The position numbers and the translations under genes are program-made. The notes beneath the pieces are model-generated. The model was not told where the DNA came from. It did no database searches and saw only the letters and a program-made list of their open reading frames with translations. Positions 32,028 through 41,070 of a stretch of 64,000 nucleotides of DNA are shown one piece after another. Source of the stretch: Ichthyophis bannanicus. Lineage: Eukaryota; Chordata; Amphibia; Gymnophiona; Ichthyophiidae. The number at the start of each line of letters is the position of its first letter. Position 1 is the first letter of the stretch. Where the stretch lies: positions 411,968,159 through 412,032,158 of the forward strand of contig CM066034.1 of NCBI GenBank assembly GCA_033557465.1. The letters are read 5' to 3'.

Positions 32028-33234
32028 AGACAGTGCATTCCCTGATGATACCATGACTGTTTGTCCGGCAGGGTCTCTCTGTTGCAGTGTATTGCACCCA
32101 CCTACACAGAGCTAGGCCATGGTCTGCTCTGGGCAGCTGCCACTGCCCCCCTCCACCTCCAGTACCCCTGTGCCACCATGCTGACATGCCCTTCTGCTGG
32201 TGGTGCTGGTGGTACGCAGTCTCAGGCCATCCTGTGTGCGGGTAGGCGGCTGCCTATGGTGCGGGTTCTGGGGTAGGGGAGCCTGCATATCTGTCCGCAC
32301 ATCCCCCAATCACCGCCTGCCAATGTTCTGTGCCCTTGGGGGTAGCTGCTGGGTACTATCCCCTGTGACACTGTGATAAACACTCTCGTGCCCATGTTGG
32401 GCCCTCATCAGTTGCTGTCTGGCTGCTGTTCAGTTTCAGCATTCCTAAGTGCCATCTAGGTATCTGCCTAGTCTGCACTGTGCCACAGCTGCACCACAGC
32501 ATGTGCCGCCTGCAGCCCTCTGTATCCCCTTTCCCAGCATCTGTCCAGTTGCCCATTCCGACCTGCCCGCCCTGCTGTTGTGGAACATGTGCATGCCATA
32601 GGTAACCTGTCCAATGGAGAGGTAAACCCTGATCAGTGTTATTTCACTGCGGGATCATTCACCTTGTATGGGGACGGAGCGTAGACCCTTCTAAAATTCA
32701 TGTTTATTTTTTGGGGCTTTGTTGGGAGTGCTTTTTGATGTTTCCCATTACTCTCATTATTGCCCATCTTGCTTATGATTTTTTTATATTTTGTTGGGGT
32801 CATTTTTAATGTTTATTTGCCCTTTTGTTCCGTGCACATGTATCACACTGCTCACTTTTTGTAGGTTTCCCTGGTTTTGCTTTACATTGCTGACAGAAAT
32901 GGTTTCTCTTCCCTTTAAATCGGCTCTACCGCGAGGTTTTCACTCGCGATATTTTTTTTGCTTGAATTTCAGCACCGCTTGTGTGCGGGGAGCCTCTCCC
33001 CTCCCACTCTCCACCCATTGACCCCGTCTCTCCGCCCCTGGGGAGCCTTCCTCCGCCCTCCGAGAGCCTTTCCACGCCTCTATCGCACATCAGCGCGCCG
33101 TGCACATGAGCGGGCACTTTAGTGCGGCGCGCACATGTGCGGGGCACAAAAATGCATTAGCGTGTGCTAAGGTACCTTAGCGCACACTATTGTGCGCCGC
33201 GCACTTGAGCGCAGTTTAGTAAGCATACCCCTAA

Positions 33235-33590
33235 GGGACACACAATAAAGCTACAATGTAACCCATTTAAGACTAATAAGAGAAAATATTTTTTCAGTCA
33301 ATGTGTAATCAAACTCTGGAATTTGTTATTGGAGGATGTATTAAAAGATGTTAGTGTAGCTGTGTTTAAAAAGGTTTGGACAAGTTCCTGGAGGAAAGTC
33401 TATGAACCATTATTAAAGAGGGCCCGGGAAATCCACTGCTTACCCCGCGTCAAGCATTTTGGAACCTGTGTACCTTTATGGGAGCCTAGCAGGTACTTGT
33501 GACTTGGTTTGGCCACTCTTGAAAACAGGATACTGGGCTTGATGGATCTTGGTCTGACTCAGTGTGCCATTTCTTATGTTCTTATGTTCT
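33235..33590 (+). pseudogene. CR1 LINE 3' end, right of H3
   Basis: Continues the CR1 interrupted at 28568: KTNKRKYF-, KLWNLL-, and FKK-like blocks, then the CR1 3' UTR (GGATACTGGGCTTGATGGA, TCTGACTCAGTGTGCC) and a TTCTTATGTTC tail repeat. Confidence 0.88.
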
Positions 33591-34205
33591 GATGTTTAGA
33601 GCTTCCCAACTCTTATTGACCTATCTCCTGCCTACCTTTCCTCACAAAAATAATTGAAAAGGAAGTATAGCTTCAGCTCCAGGATCTTATCAAATACATG
33701 CAGCCCTTGAACCACAACAACATGTTTTACGGCCCAACCATGTAGTTGAAAACCTCATAACAGCACTCATTGATAGACTCACAAAGGGCATTGAAAAATC
33801 TTGCCAAGGGTTTATCTTAATATTCCTGGACATTGCCTCAGCCTTTGGTTCAGTTCTTCATAATGTTCTACTATCTTGCCTCCAATCTCTAGGAATACAG
33901 GACACAGTATTAAAATGGTTTGGGTCCTACCTAACAGGGCATCAACAACATGTACAAATAGACTCATAGATATCTACTTCATACATGCAACTACTAGAAG
34001 TCCTAAAGGGCTCTGCGCTATCTTCACTCCTATTCAATATCTACCTACAACCCATCTGCAAAATTGTACAAGCACGCAATGCGTATTATCAAATTTTTGC
34101 AGATGACATAATGCTTTATGTATCTCTCTCCACCACCAAGCCCAATCACATCTCATTGTGAAAATGTTTCAGTGCAGTCACACACTGCCTATCCAATAAG
34201 AAACT

Positions 34206-34443
34206 TGGAGTGGAGGAGTAGCCTAATGGTTAGAGCACTTGCTTAAGACCCAGCTAGACCAGGGTTCAATTCCTACTATCACTCCTTGTGGCTGTAGGCA
34301 AGTCACTTAACCATCCATTGCCTTGGAAAAATCCAGTTTATCAATGTCTCTGTTTAATGTACATTACCAAGTTTAAGTTACAATGTAAACCACTTTGACT
34401 GAAATCATAAAGCAGTATAAAAAACCTGTTAAATAAATAAAAT
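34206..34443 (+). mobile_element. tRNA-headed SINE with L2-type tail
   Basis: Head GGAGTAGCCTAATGGTTAG, box B GGGTTCAATTCC, a body with TGTAGGCAAGTCACTTAACC, and tail TGTAAACCACTTTGACTG ending in TTAAATAAATAAA. It is full length and inserted in the L2 RT region. The tail matches the minus-strand SINE at 40301-40470. Confidence 0.88.
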
Positions 34444-34521
34444 ATGTTTCCATAAACTATAATAAAATGGAAGTTCTATATATAGCTAAGGACACAACCT
34501 TCAATCCCCCAAGGACTCTAA

Positions 34522-34603
34522 GAGGTATGTTTACTAAGCAGCAGTAGGGCCACTGCTCTGATCTTACAGGGAGGCCACTATTGCTGCTTAGTAAACATAC
34601 CCC
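34522..34603. mobile_element. H4: 82-bp H-family MITE
   Basis: GAGGTATGTTTACTAAGC at the left and GCTTAGTAAACATACCCC at the right, flanked by perfect TAA (34519-34521 and 34604-34606). The inner sequence continues the palindrome (AGCAGTAGGGCCACTG against GGCCACTATTGCTGC). This is the smallest member, sharing only ends with H1-H3 and H5. Confidence 0.9.
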
Positions 34604-34740
34604 TAAGACTCCAGAAGCAAAGCTAAATGTCAAAAATGAGGTGTGCTACCTAGTGTAATTCAACCACACATTAACAACACCATAAAACTCATAGCTTTAA
34701 TAGCAAATTTTGGGTTTTCTTATTTTGATGAGCAAAACTA

Positions 34741-34929
34741 ATCTATTTGGAGAAATTGTCCCAAAAGGAAAATAGTTTATAAATGTACTGTTCCATATAT
34801 CCTATCCATCGACTTTTCATATATTTCCAAGTCTTGTTGATCCACATATGTTTGAAGGACATGTTACATGGAGCTGCAATTAGGTTTACAGTAAATATGA
34901 ACTGCCAAGTCAAGCCAACATAAAAACAA
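34741..34929. other. Unassigned, no gene
   Basis: AT-rich stretch between the L2 remnant and the next CR1 fragment. Nothing recognised. Confidence 0.4.
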
Positions 34930-35830
34930 GGTTTACTTGTTTGCAGATAGTACGAAAATCTTCCATAGAGTAGACACACAGGAAGGAGTTGAAAGCATGA
35001 GGAGGGATCTAGCTAAACTTGAAGAATAGTCTAGAATATGGCAGCTGAAATTTGCATGACCCTGTTAAAAATGCTGGGTCATGCATTTAGGATGCAAAAA
35101 TCCAGAGAAGCTGTACAGTGTAGGGGGTGAGGTACTTCTGTCCACAAAAGAAGAGCAGGACCTGGGCGTAATTGTGTCTGATGAACTTAAAGTAGCTAAA
35201 CAGATAGAAAAGGTGACTGCAAAAGACAGAAGGATGCTTGGGTGTATAGCGAGATACGTAAATGTCCAGCAGAAAAAAGGAGGTGATAATGCTTCTGTAT
35301 AAGTCTCTGATGTGACCTCATTTGGAGCATTGTGTGCAATTCTGGAGACCACACATTCAGAAGGATATAGGCAGGTTGGAGTCAATGCTGAAGGTGGCTA
35401 CTAAAATGGTTGGTGGTCTTTGTTATGAAGCATATGAGGACAGACATAAGGATGTATACCTTAGAGGAAAAGCAGGATAGGGGCGATATGATAGAGACAT
35501 TTAAATACCTCCGGGGCATAAATGCACAGGAGGGTTTCTTTCAATTGAAGGCAAACTCTGCTACGAGGGGACATAAGATGAGAGTGAAAGGGGATAGATT
35601 CAGAAGTAATATGTGGAAATATTTCTTTATGGAAAGAGTGGTTGATGTGTGGAATATTCTCCCAGTGGAGGTGGTGGACACGAGGACAATATCTGAATTC
35701 AAAAAAGCATGAGACAAATACAGAGGATCTTCTAAAGGTAAAAATGGGACTATTATAGTTGATATGGAAGGGCAGACTAGATAGGCCATGTGTTCTTTTT
35801 TCTGCCGTCATGTTTCTATTCATCATATCA
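34930..35830 (+). pseudogene. CR1-like LINE, RT C-terminal half and tail
   Basis: Starts in the catalytic region (LFADSTKIF in place of FADDTK), then MHLGCKNPEK, EEQDLGVIVSDELKVAKQ and KDRRMLGCI in one frame (35081-35302). Further on are PHLEHC-, GRDIRM-, FFMERVVDVWNILPVEVV and TISEFKKA blocks, in other frames. The tail is GGCAGACTAGATAGGCC with TCTGCCGTCATGTTTCTA. It is 5'-truncated. Confidence 0.85.
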
Positions 35831-36245
35831 GGCTTAAATTTATAACAGAACTGAATCCAGCTTGCATCTCTGGGGTAGAAAAGTGTCAACAAATTTTGAC
35901 TTTGAACTTAAGGATTTTCAGTTTTCGATTCTGAATGGAATGGAGGTAATTTTATTAAGGCTTTCTCAAGTGTAAAAAGCCTTTTTACATGCGTAAAAGA
36001 GCTTTTCTAAAATTAGCCAGCGATTGCACAGGTAAAATCGCGCATGGTGACAAGATGCTTACTTTTCTGTGATCCACGCGTAGGTGTGTTGCACGGCAGA
36101 GTTTGAGGAGGGCATTGGCAGAGTCACAATTTTCATGCATACCTGTATTTTACCTGTCAATCTTTATGCAGCTTTAATCTAGGTGCTATTTCTGCCAATT
36201 CGCCCCTAGTATTTTATGAAGAAACATAAAATTACCTCCTAAAAG
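35831..36245. other. Spacer, no gene
   Basis: No coding or repeat terminus seen. Repeated AAAAGCCTTTTTA / AAAAGAGCTTTTC phrases near 35970-36015 form weak inverted repeats. Confidence 0.45.
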
Positions 36246-36637
36246 ATATAAATGTTGTAACAAGCCTAGTTCTGCTAGTTGAAATGTCGATTCTCCTCCA
36301 AAAACTTTCTTACATTCACAACCTCTTTATCTCTAATGTTCTGCATCTTCTTGTTCAAATGAAGATTTTACTTTTACCTAAAGACACTGCTTCAGTTGCT
36401 GCTCTCTGTCATGGAGGCTACATGTTCTCTCACACACCTCATCTGGTTGTCTGCATCTGTGATGCCGGGGTGCTGCTCTCTCCTTTTTGCCAGTTTCAAC
36501 CTCTCCTTCCACTTCAGCCTTCCTCTCCATTGATCTATTTACCCCACTATCTCTCTAGATACAGTAGCTGTCCTAATACTAATACTGAAGATGAAAACTC
36601 ACAAAAAAACATGACACAAGGAGGTGAACTTGTACTT
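36246..36637 (+). other. Possible LINE linker, uncertain
   Basis: A 119-codon frame (36284-36643) has no clear domain. Its position just upstream of a plus-strand RT suggests it may be eroded LINE sequence. Confidence 0.3.
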
Positions 36638-36880
36638 ACCTGATAATTTCCTTTCCTGGAGTCCTGCTACACCAATCCAGACCAGTGGGTTGTATTCCCC
36701 CTCCTGAAGATGGAGTCAGAGAAATGAAGCTTCTAGTGACATCACCACTGATACCTATATTGGTGCAGCTAGGGGCACACTTCAGAATTAGTAATACCTT
36801 TGCAAGCTTCCAAACAGATAAGATCCATAACAAAACCTCTCCATAACAAAACCTCTCTGTGAATATGTGAGTTTCCATGC
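36638..36880 (-). repeat. Unclassified interspersed repeat with splice-donor-like end
   Basis: The minus strand starts near 36880, runs through GATGTCACTAGAAGC, TCTGACTCCATCTTCAGG and GGTCTGGATTGGTGTAGC, and ends in TATCAGGTAAGTACAAG, which contains the consensus donor CAG/GTAAGT. It interrupts the plus-strand LINE. I believe this is a dispersed repeat but cannot name it. Confidence 0.4.
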
Positions 36881-36899
36881 TTTCCAGTCAAAATCACTG

Positions 36900-37704
36900 C
36901 AATACATACCATGTCAATTAGTGAAACTTCAAGTACTTTCTCAAATTTTCTTCCTTTAACAGAATTCCATCTAGGAAAACTGGAAAATTACTTGAAGACT
37001 GCTACCTCTCTTGCTGACACAATTCCTTCTCAGTTAATTATAAAATGCTGGCCTGATTTGGCCCCTCTTATTTTAGATTTGATTAATTCCCGCCTTACAG
37101 CTGGATTAGGTCCTATGATATGGAAACTCTCCATAATCGGATCACTACTAAGACACATTGTCCTAGACCCTACACATCCAAGTTTCCATAGGCCAATTGC
37201 CAACATCCCTTTCTGTGCAAAGCGGTTGGAAAAGGCTGTTGTAGAACAGATTACCCATTTCCTAGAAGGTAGCAATACCTTTCACCAACAACAATCGGGC
37301 TTTTGCATTAATCATAGCACTGAGACTGCACTTTTAGCAATGAAAGATGAAATTGTCCTTCACTGAGACAACAGCCATGATATACTGCTATGTCAATTGG
37401 AACTTAGTGAGGCCTTTGATGTTATCGACCATTCCCTTCTTCTGGATCATCTAGCACATGTCCTTAACTGGTTTCAGTCTTACTTTACAAGGAGAACTTT
37501 CCATGCCAATGTTCATAACTCTCTTTCATGAGAACTACCTCTGGGTTATGAAGTGCCTCAGAGCTTGGTGTTGGCCCAACTCAGCATCTACCTGACACCC
37601 CTTGAAACCTTAATACAGGATGTTGGGATCAGCATGTATAACTAAACTGATGATATCCAATTAGTTATAGCAACTGAACATTGGAACTCTCGATTTGTTT
37701 CATG
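36900..37704 (+). pseudogene. L2/Rex1-like LINE reverse transcriptase
   Basis: The frame at 36911-37366 contains a conserved pre-RT helix, RPIANIPFCAKRLEKAVVEQ, QSGFCINHSTETALLAM. After a stop at 37367 it continues with LCQLELSEAFDVIDHSLLLDHL, NWFQSYF, a mutated GVPQGSVL block (YEVPQSLVLAQL), IYLTPLE and YN.TDDIQLV at the catalytic site. The CR1 fragments at 37705-40042 interrupt it, and its C-terminal part returns at 40043. Confidence 0.85.
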
Positions 37705-38110
37705 GTTCATGGACAACCATGACTGGGATGTAATTATACAAGGCTATAATTTATTCAGGAAGGACAGAGTAGGAAGAAGGGGAGGAAGAGGTATAGAACT
37801 ACAGAGCATTTAAGAGAACAAGGAGGCACTGTAGGTTAAGCTAAAAAGAGGGAAAGGGAAATTCATTTGCAGTGGAGGGATATACAGATCTCCCTCACAG
37901 GGTGAAGTGGATGGGGATTTAATAGAAGACATACAGTATTGTCATGAAAGGAGAAGTGCAATTAATAGGTGATTTCAATATGACGGATATTGATTGACAC
38001 ATCCCTGCTGTGGTGCATCTAGAAGTAAGGAGATCCTAGATTTTCTACAGAGAGAACTATTCCGGATGTTGGTAGCAGAATCCACATATGAAGAGGCGAT
38101 AATGGACTTG
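37705..38110 (+). pseudogene. CR1-like LINE endonuclease fragment
   Basis: Traces of GYNLFRKDRVGRRGG, IYRSPSQGEVDG, FLQRELFRMLV and EEAIMDL follow the CR1 endonuclease order, with the catalytic block before FLQRE broken. It ends abruptly at an H-family terminus (38111), after which CR1 resumes in its 3' part; everything from the end of the endonuclease through RT is missing. Confidence 0.8.
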
Positions 38111-38133
38111 GGGGTATGTTTACTAAACAACGC
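38111..38133 (+). mobile_element. H7: 23-bp stub of an H-family terminus
   Basis: GGGGTATGTTTACTAAAC plus five bases, with no partner terminus. CR1 sequence resumes at AAATGCACAAG. It sits exactly at the breakpoint of a CR1 deletion. Confidence 0.75.
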
Positions 38134-38440
38134 TAAATGCACAAGAGGAGAGCCTCCTTCGATTGAAAGCAGGCTCTGCTACAAGGGGGCATAGGATGAG
38201 GGTGAAAGGGGATGGACTCAGGAGTAATATGTGGAAATATTTCTTTATGTAAACAGTGGTAAATGCATGGAATAGCCTTTTAGAGGAGGTAGTAGAGACA
38301 AGGACAGTATCTGAATTCAAAAAAGCATGGGACCAACACAGAAGACCTCTAAAGGAAAAAAAGAAGACTATTGCAGTTGATATGGAAGAGCAGACTAGAT
38401 AGGCCAGAAGGTATTTTTCTGCCATCGTATTTTTATGTTT
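38134..38440 (+). pseudogene. CR1-like LINE 3' end
   Basis: Homologous to 35519-35825: TRGHRMRVKGDGL-like, a KYFFM block (FLYVNSG here, in changed frame), TVSEFKKAW and the tail GCAGACTAGATAGGCC with TCTGCCATCGTATTTTTATG. Confidence 0.85.
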
Positions 38441-38442
38441 CT

Positions 38443-40042
38443 AATTTCATCTGGAAAGAAGTAAAAAAATTGGATGCCTTCCAAGATGCGTTATTTTTAA
38501 TAGATCCTTGGAGACAGGAGAAGTTCTACAGAACTGGAGAAGGCTGATGTGGTACTTCTCCACAAAAGTGGTAATAGAGAAGAAGTGACAAATTACAGGC
38601 CAGTAAGCCTTACCTCTGTGGCAGGAAAATTAATGGAGGTGCTCCTGAAAGAGCGAATAGTGGACTTCCTTGAAACCAACAGGTTGCATGATGCAAGGCA
38701 ACATGGTTTTACCAAAGGATGATCTTGCCAAACAAATCTGATTGAGTTCTTTGACTGGGTGACCAGAGAACTAGATCAAGGGCATGCAATGGATGTGATC
38801 AACCTAGATTTCAGCAAAGCCTTTGATACTGTTCCTAATAGGAAGCTTATCAATAAACTCAACAGCTTGGGGATAGGTCCCAAGATGGTGAACTGGATCA
38901 GAAATTGGTTGACTGACAGACGACAGAATGTAACAGTAAACGGAACTCACTCAGATGAAAGGAAGGTGATTAGCGGTGTGCCCCAGGGTTCGGTCTTGGG
39001 ACTGGTACTGTTTAATATATTTGTGAGTGATATTGCCGAAGGGTGAATGGAAAGTCTGTCTTTTTGCGGATGACATCAAAATTTGCAACAGAATGGACTC
39101 CCGTCAGGGAGTGGGGAATATGAGGAAAGATCTACAAAAGCTGGAAGATTGGTCTAATGCTTGGCAGTTAAGATTTAATGTGAAGAAGTGCAGTGTAATG
39201 CACTTGGGAAGCAGAAATCCAAGGGAATTGTATGCAATAGGGTGCGAGAGATTGATATGCACGGACCAGGAGAAAGACCTTGGTGTGATTGTTTTTGATG
39301 AGCTCAAGGTGGCGAAACAGTATGACAAGGCGGTGGCCAAAGCCAGAAGGATGCTGGGTTGCATACAGAGAGGAATTATTATCAGCAGAAAGGAAGAGGT
39401 ACTAATGCCACTGTACAAGTCGCTTGTAAGGCCTCACTTGGAATATTGTGTTCAGTTTTGGAGACCGTATCTCGCAAAGGATATAAAAAGGATGGAAGCG
39501 GTTCAGAGGAAGGTGACCAAAATGATTTGGAGCCTGCCTCAGAAGACTTCTGGAGGAGAGGAGGGACAGAGGACATATGATTTGGACCTTTAAATGCTTA
39601 AAGAGTATTAATGGACAAACAAACCTCTTCCAAAGATGGGGAAGCTGTAAAACCAGAGGGCATAACATGAAACTAGAAGGGTGTAGATTGATAGGCAATG
39701 TCAGGAAATACTTTTTCACTGAAAGGGTGGTGGATGCTTGGAATGCCCTCCCGATGGAAATGGTGGTGGCAAATACAGTGATAGAATTCAAAATGACATG
39801 GGATAGACATAGTGGATCCCTTTATAGCAACAGGATAACATTAAAATAAACGTAACTATCTCTTATATCTGAACAAATAGGGGTGACCTACATGGAGCGG
39901 TGGGTACACCCTAAAAAAAGGCATAGGGAGAGGTGATCTGTACAGAGCGGCAAGTGCCCCTACACTTGCCACCTTGCTGGGCAGACTAAAAGGACCATAC
40001 TGGTCTTTATCTGCCGTCATTTACTATGTTACTATGTTACTA
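38443..40042 (+). pseudogene. CR1 LINE reverse transcriptase and 3' end
   Basis: RT of CR1, 5'-truncated. Blocks: NYRPVSLTSVAGKLMEVL, QHGFTKG (TGA after it), [36 protein letters not shown], then after a one-base shift near 39030 CLFADDIKICNRMDS, MHLGSRNPREL, DLGVIVFDELKVAKQ, RPHLEYCVQFWRPY and a QRKVTKMIW helix. Later frames give FFTERVVDAWNALPMEMV. The 3' UTR ends with TTTATCTGCCGTCATTTAC and an ACTATGTT repeat. It lies inside the L2/Rex1-like LINE. Confidence 0.9.
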
Positions 40043-41060
40043 ACTACAGGGTAAATTAAACAAAATAGAACAATGGATTAAAGCTAATCCCAAACAAATG
40101 TGAAGCCCTTTGGATCTGTTATACTGAAAACCCAGTTCCTACTTTGACAGATTTAAGTATTGTCCACATTAAAGTCAGAAATTAGTTGTAATCTTTAGGT
40201 GTTATCTGGGACAATAGTTTATCTTTCAAACTCCAAATATCCCATACTATTCATTTATTATATACTGTATTTTGCAGAATCAAATCTTTGAAACCCTATC
40301 TTATTTATTTATTTAACAGGTTTTTTTATACCGCTTTATCATTTCAGTCAAAGCGGTTTAAATTGTAACTTGAACTTGGTAATGTACATTAAACAGAGAT
40401 ATTGATAACTTGGATATTTCTGACTTGCCCAAGGCCACAAGGAGTGCTAGTGGGAATCAAACCCTGGTCTCTTGATCTCAGGACATTGAAATCTTTGATC
40501 CATGCCCTCAATATAAATTGAATTGACTACTGCAGTTCTCTACTCTCTGGCATTCCCCAAATTCAACTCAAGAGAAGCTAGCAGATTCAACACGTAGCAG
40601 ACAATTCATTTACAACACATGAAGACCTGATCATGTTATACCCCTTTTTGGAAGAGCAACCCATCTTTTGATTACCCATCCTGCATTTCTACAGACTTCC
40701 ACTTTACTTGAATACACATTTGTTATCACACTGCTCCTCAATCCCTGAGATCTTTAAAAGCTAACCTCTTGATGATCCCTTCAAAAACTAGATTACAGTT
40801 GATTTTCTCTGCGAAGACAGCCTTTAGTTATCTTGGACCCCAATTTTTGAACATCTTTCCTGCAGATCTTAGATCAGAGAGCTCATATGTAAGGTTTAAA
40901 AAGGAATCAAAACATGGCTATATTCTTAAGCTTTTAAATGAATCACAGTTCTTTAGATTGATTGCATTCTGGTTATATCCCTCCTTTTGTGTCTCTGATT
41001 AATAAGTCCTGGATTTTTGATGTTGTCTCCATAAGCATTTCCTTTGTTTCTGTTTGCTAC
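40043..41060 (+). pseudogene. L2/Rex1-like LINE C-terminal part
   Basis: Continuation of 36900-37704: LNKIEQWIKAN-like, SLKPYL, then beyond a SINE insertion INYCSSLLSGIP-like and FLNIFPADLRSESSYVRFKKE near 40845-40905. Many frameshifts. It ends against the 3' end of a minus-strand CR1 at 41071. Confidence 0.78.
40301..40470 (-). mobile_element. 5'-truncated SINE with L2-type tail
   Basis: Minus strand: box B remnant GGGTTTGATTCCC, AGGCCACAAG/CTTGTGGCC body traces, tail TAAACCGCTTTGACTGAAAT with a perfect 8-bp stem (40330-40337 and 40350-40357) and TTAAATAAATAAATAA. Same subfamily as 34206-34443; the tRNA head is missing. Confidence 0.83.
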
Positions 41061-41070
41061 TGTATTTAAG

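Larger units (their letters stand above)
28572..33231 (-). mobile_element. H3: PIF/Harbinger-like non-autonomous element (4.7 kb)
   Basis: Ends GGGGTATATTTACTAAAAC and GTTTAGTAAGCATACCCC (TIR with a few changes) are flanked by perfect TAA (28569-28571 and 33232-33234). In the orientation of H1/H2 it lies on the minus strand: the CpG-rich GCGCACATTAGCGC module and the GGAGAGGC module are at the right, the core at 30130-32660, and at the left three tandem ~400-bp units, each with a tRNA-like piece and GGTGCC/GGCACC-type repeats. No transposase is seen. It is inserted in CR1: the CR1 at 41385-41410 shows the uninterrupted site. Confidence 0.88.
33597..34740 (+). pseudogene. L2-like LINE RT (interrupted by SINE and H4)
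   Basis: Resumes the L2 from 28217. RT landmarks in order: LIEKEV-like, KSCQGFILIFLDIASAFGSV, VLKWFGSYLTGHQQ, KGSALSSLLFNIYLQPI and FADDIMLY near 34095-34125, in several frames. A SINE splits it at 34206-34443 and H4 at 34522-34603; between and after them thumb-domain traces (MEVLYIAK, NVKNEV.YL) remain. Frameshifts and stops are numerous. Confidence 0.82.
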
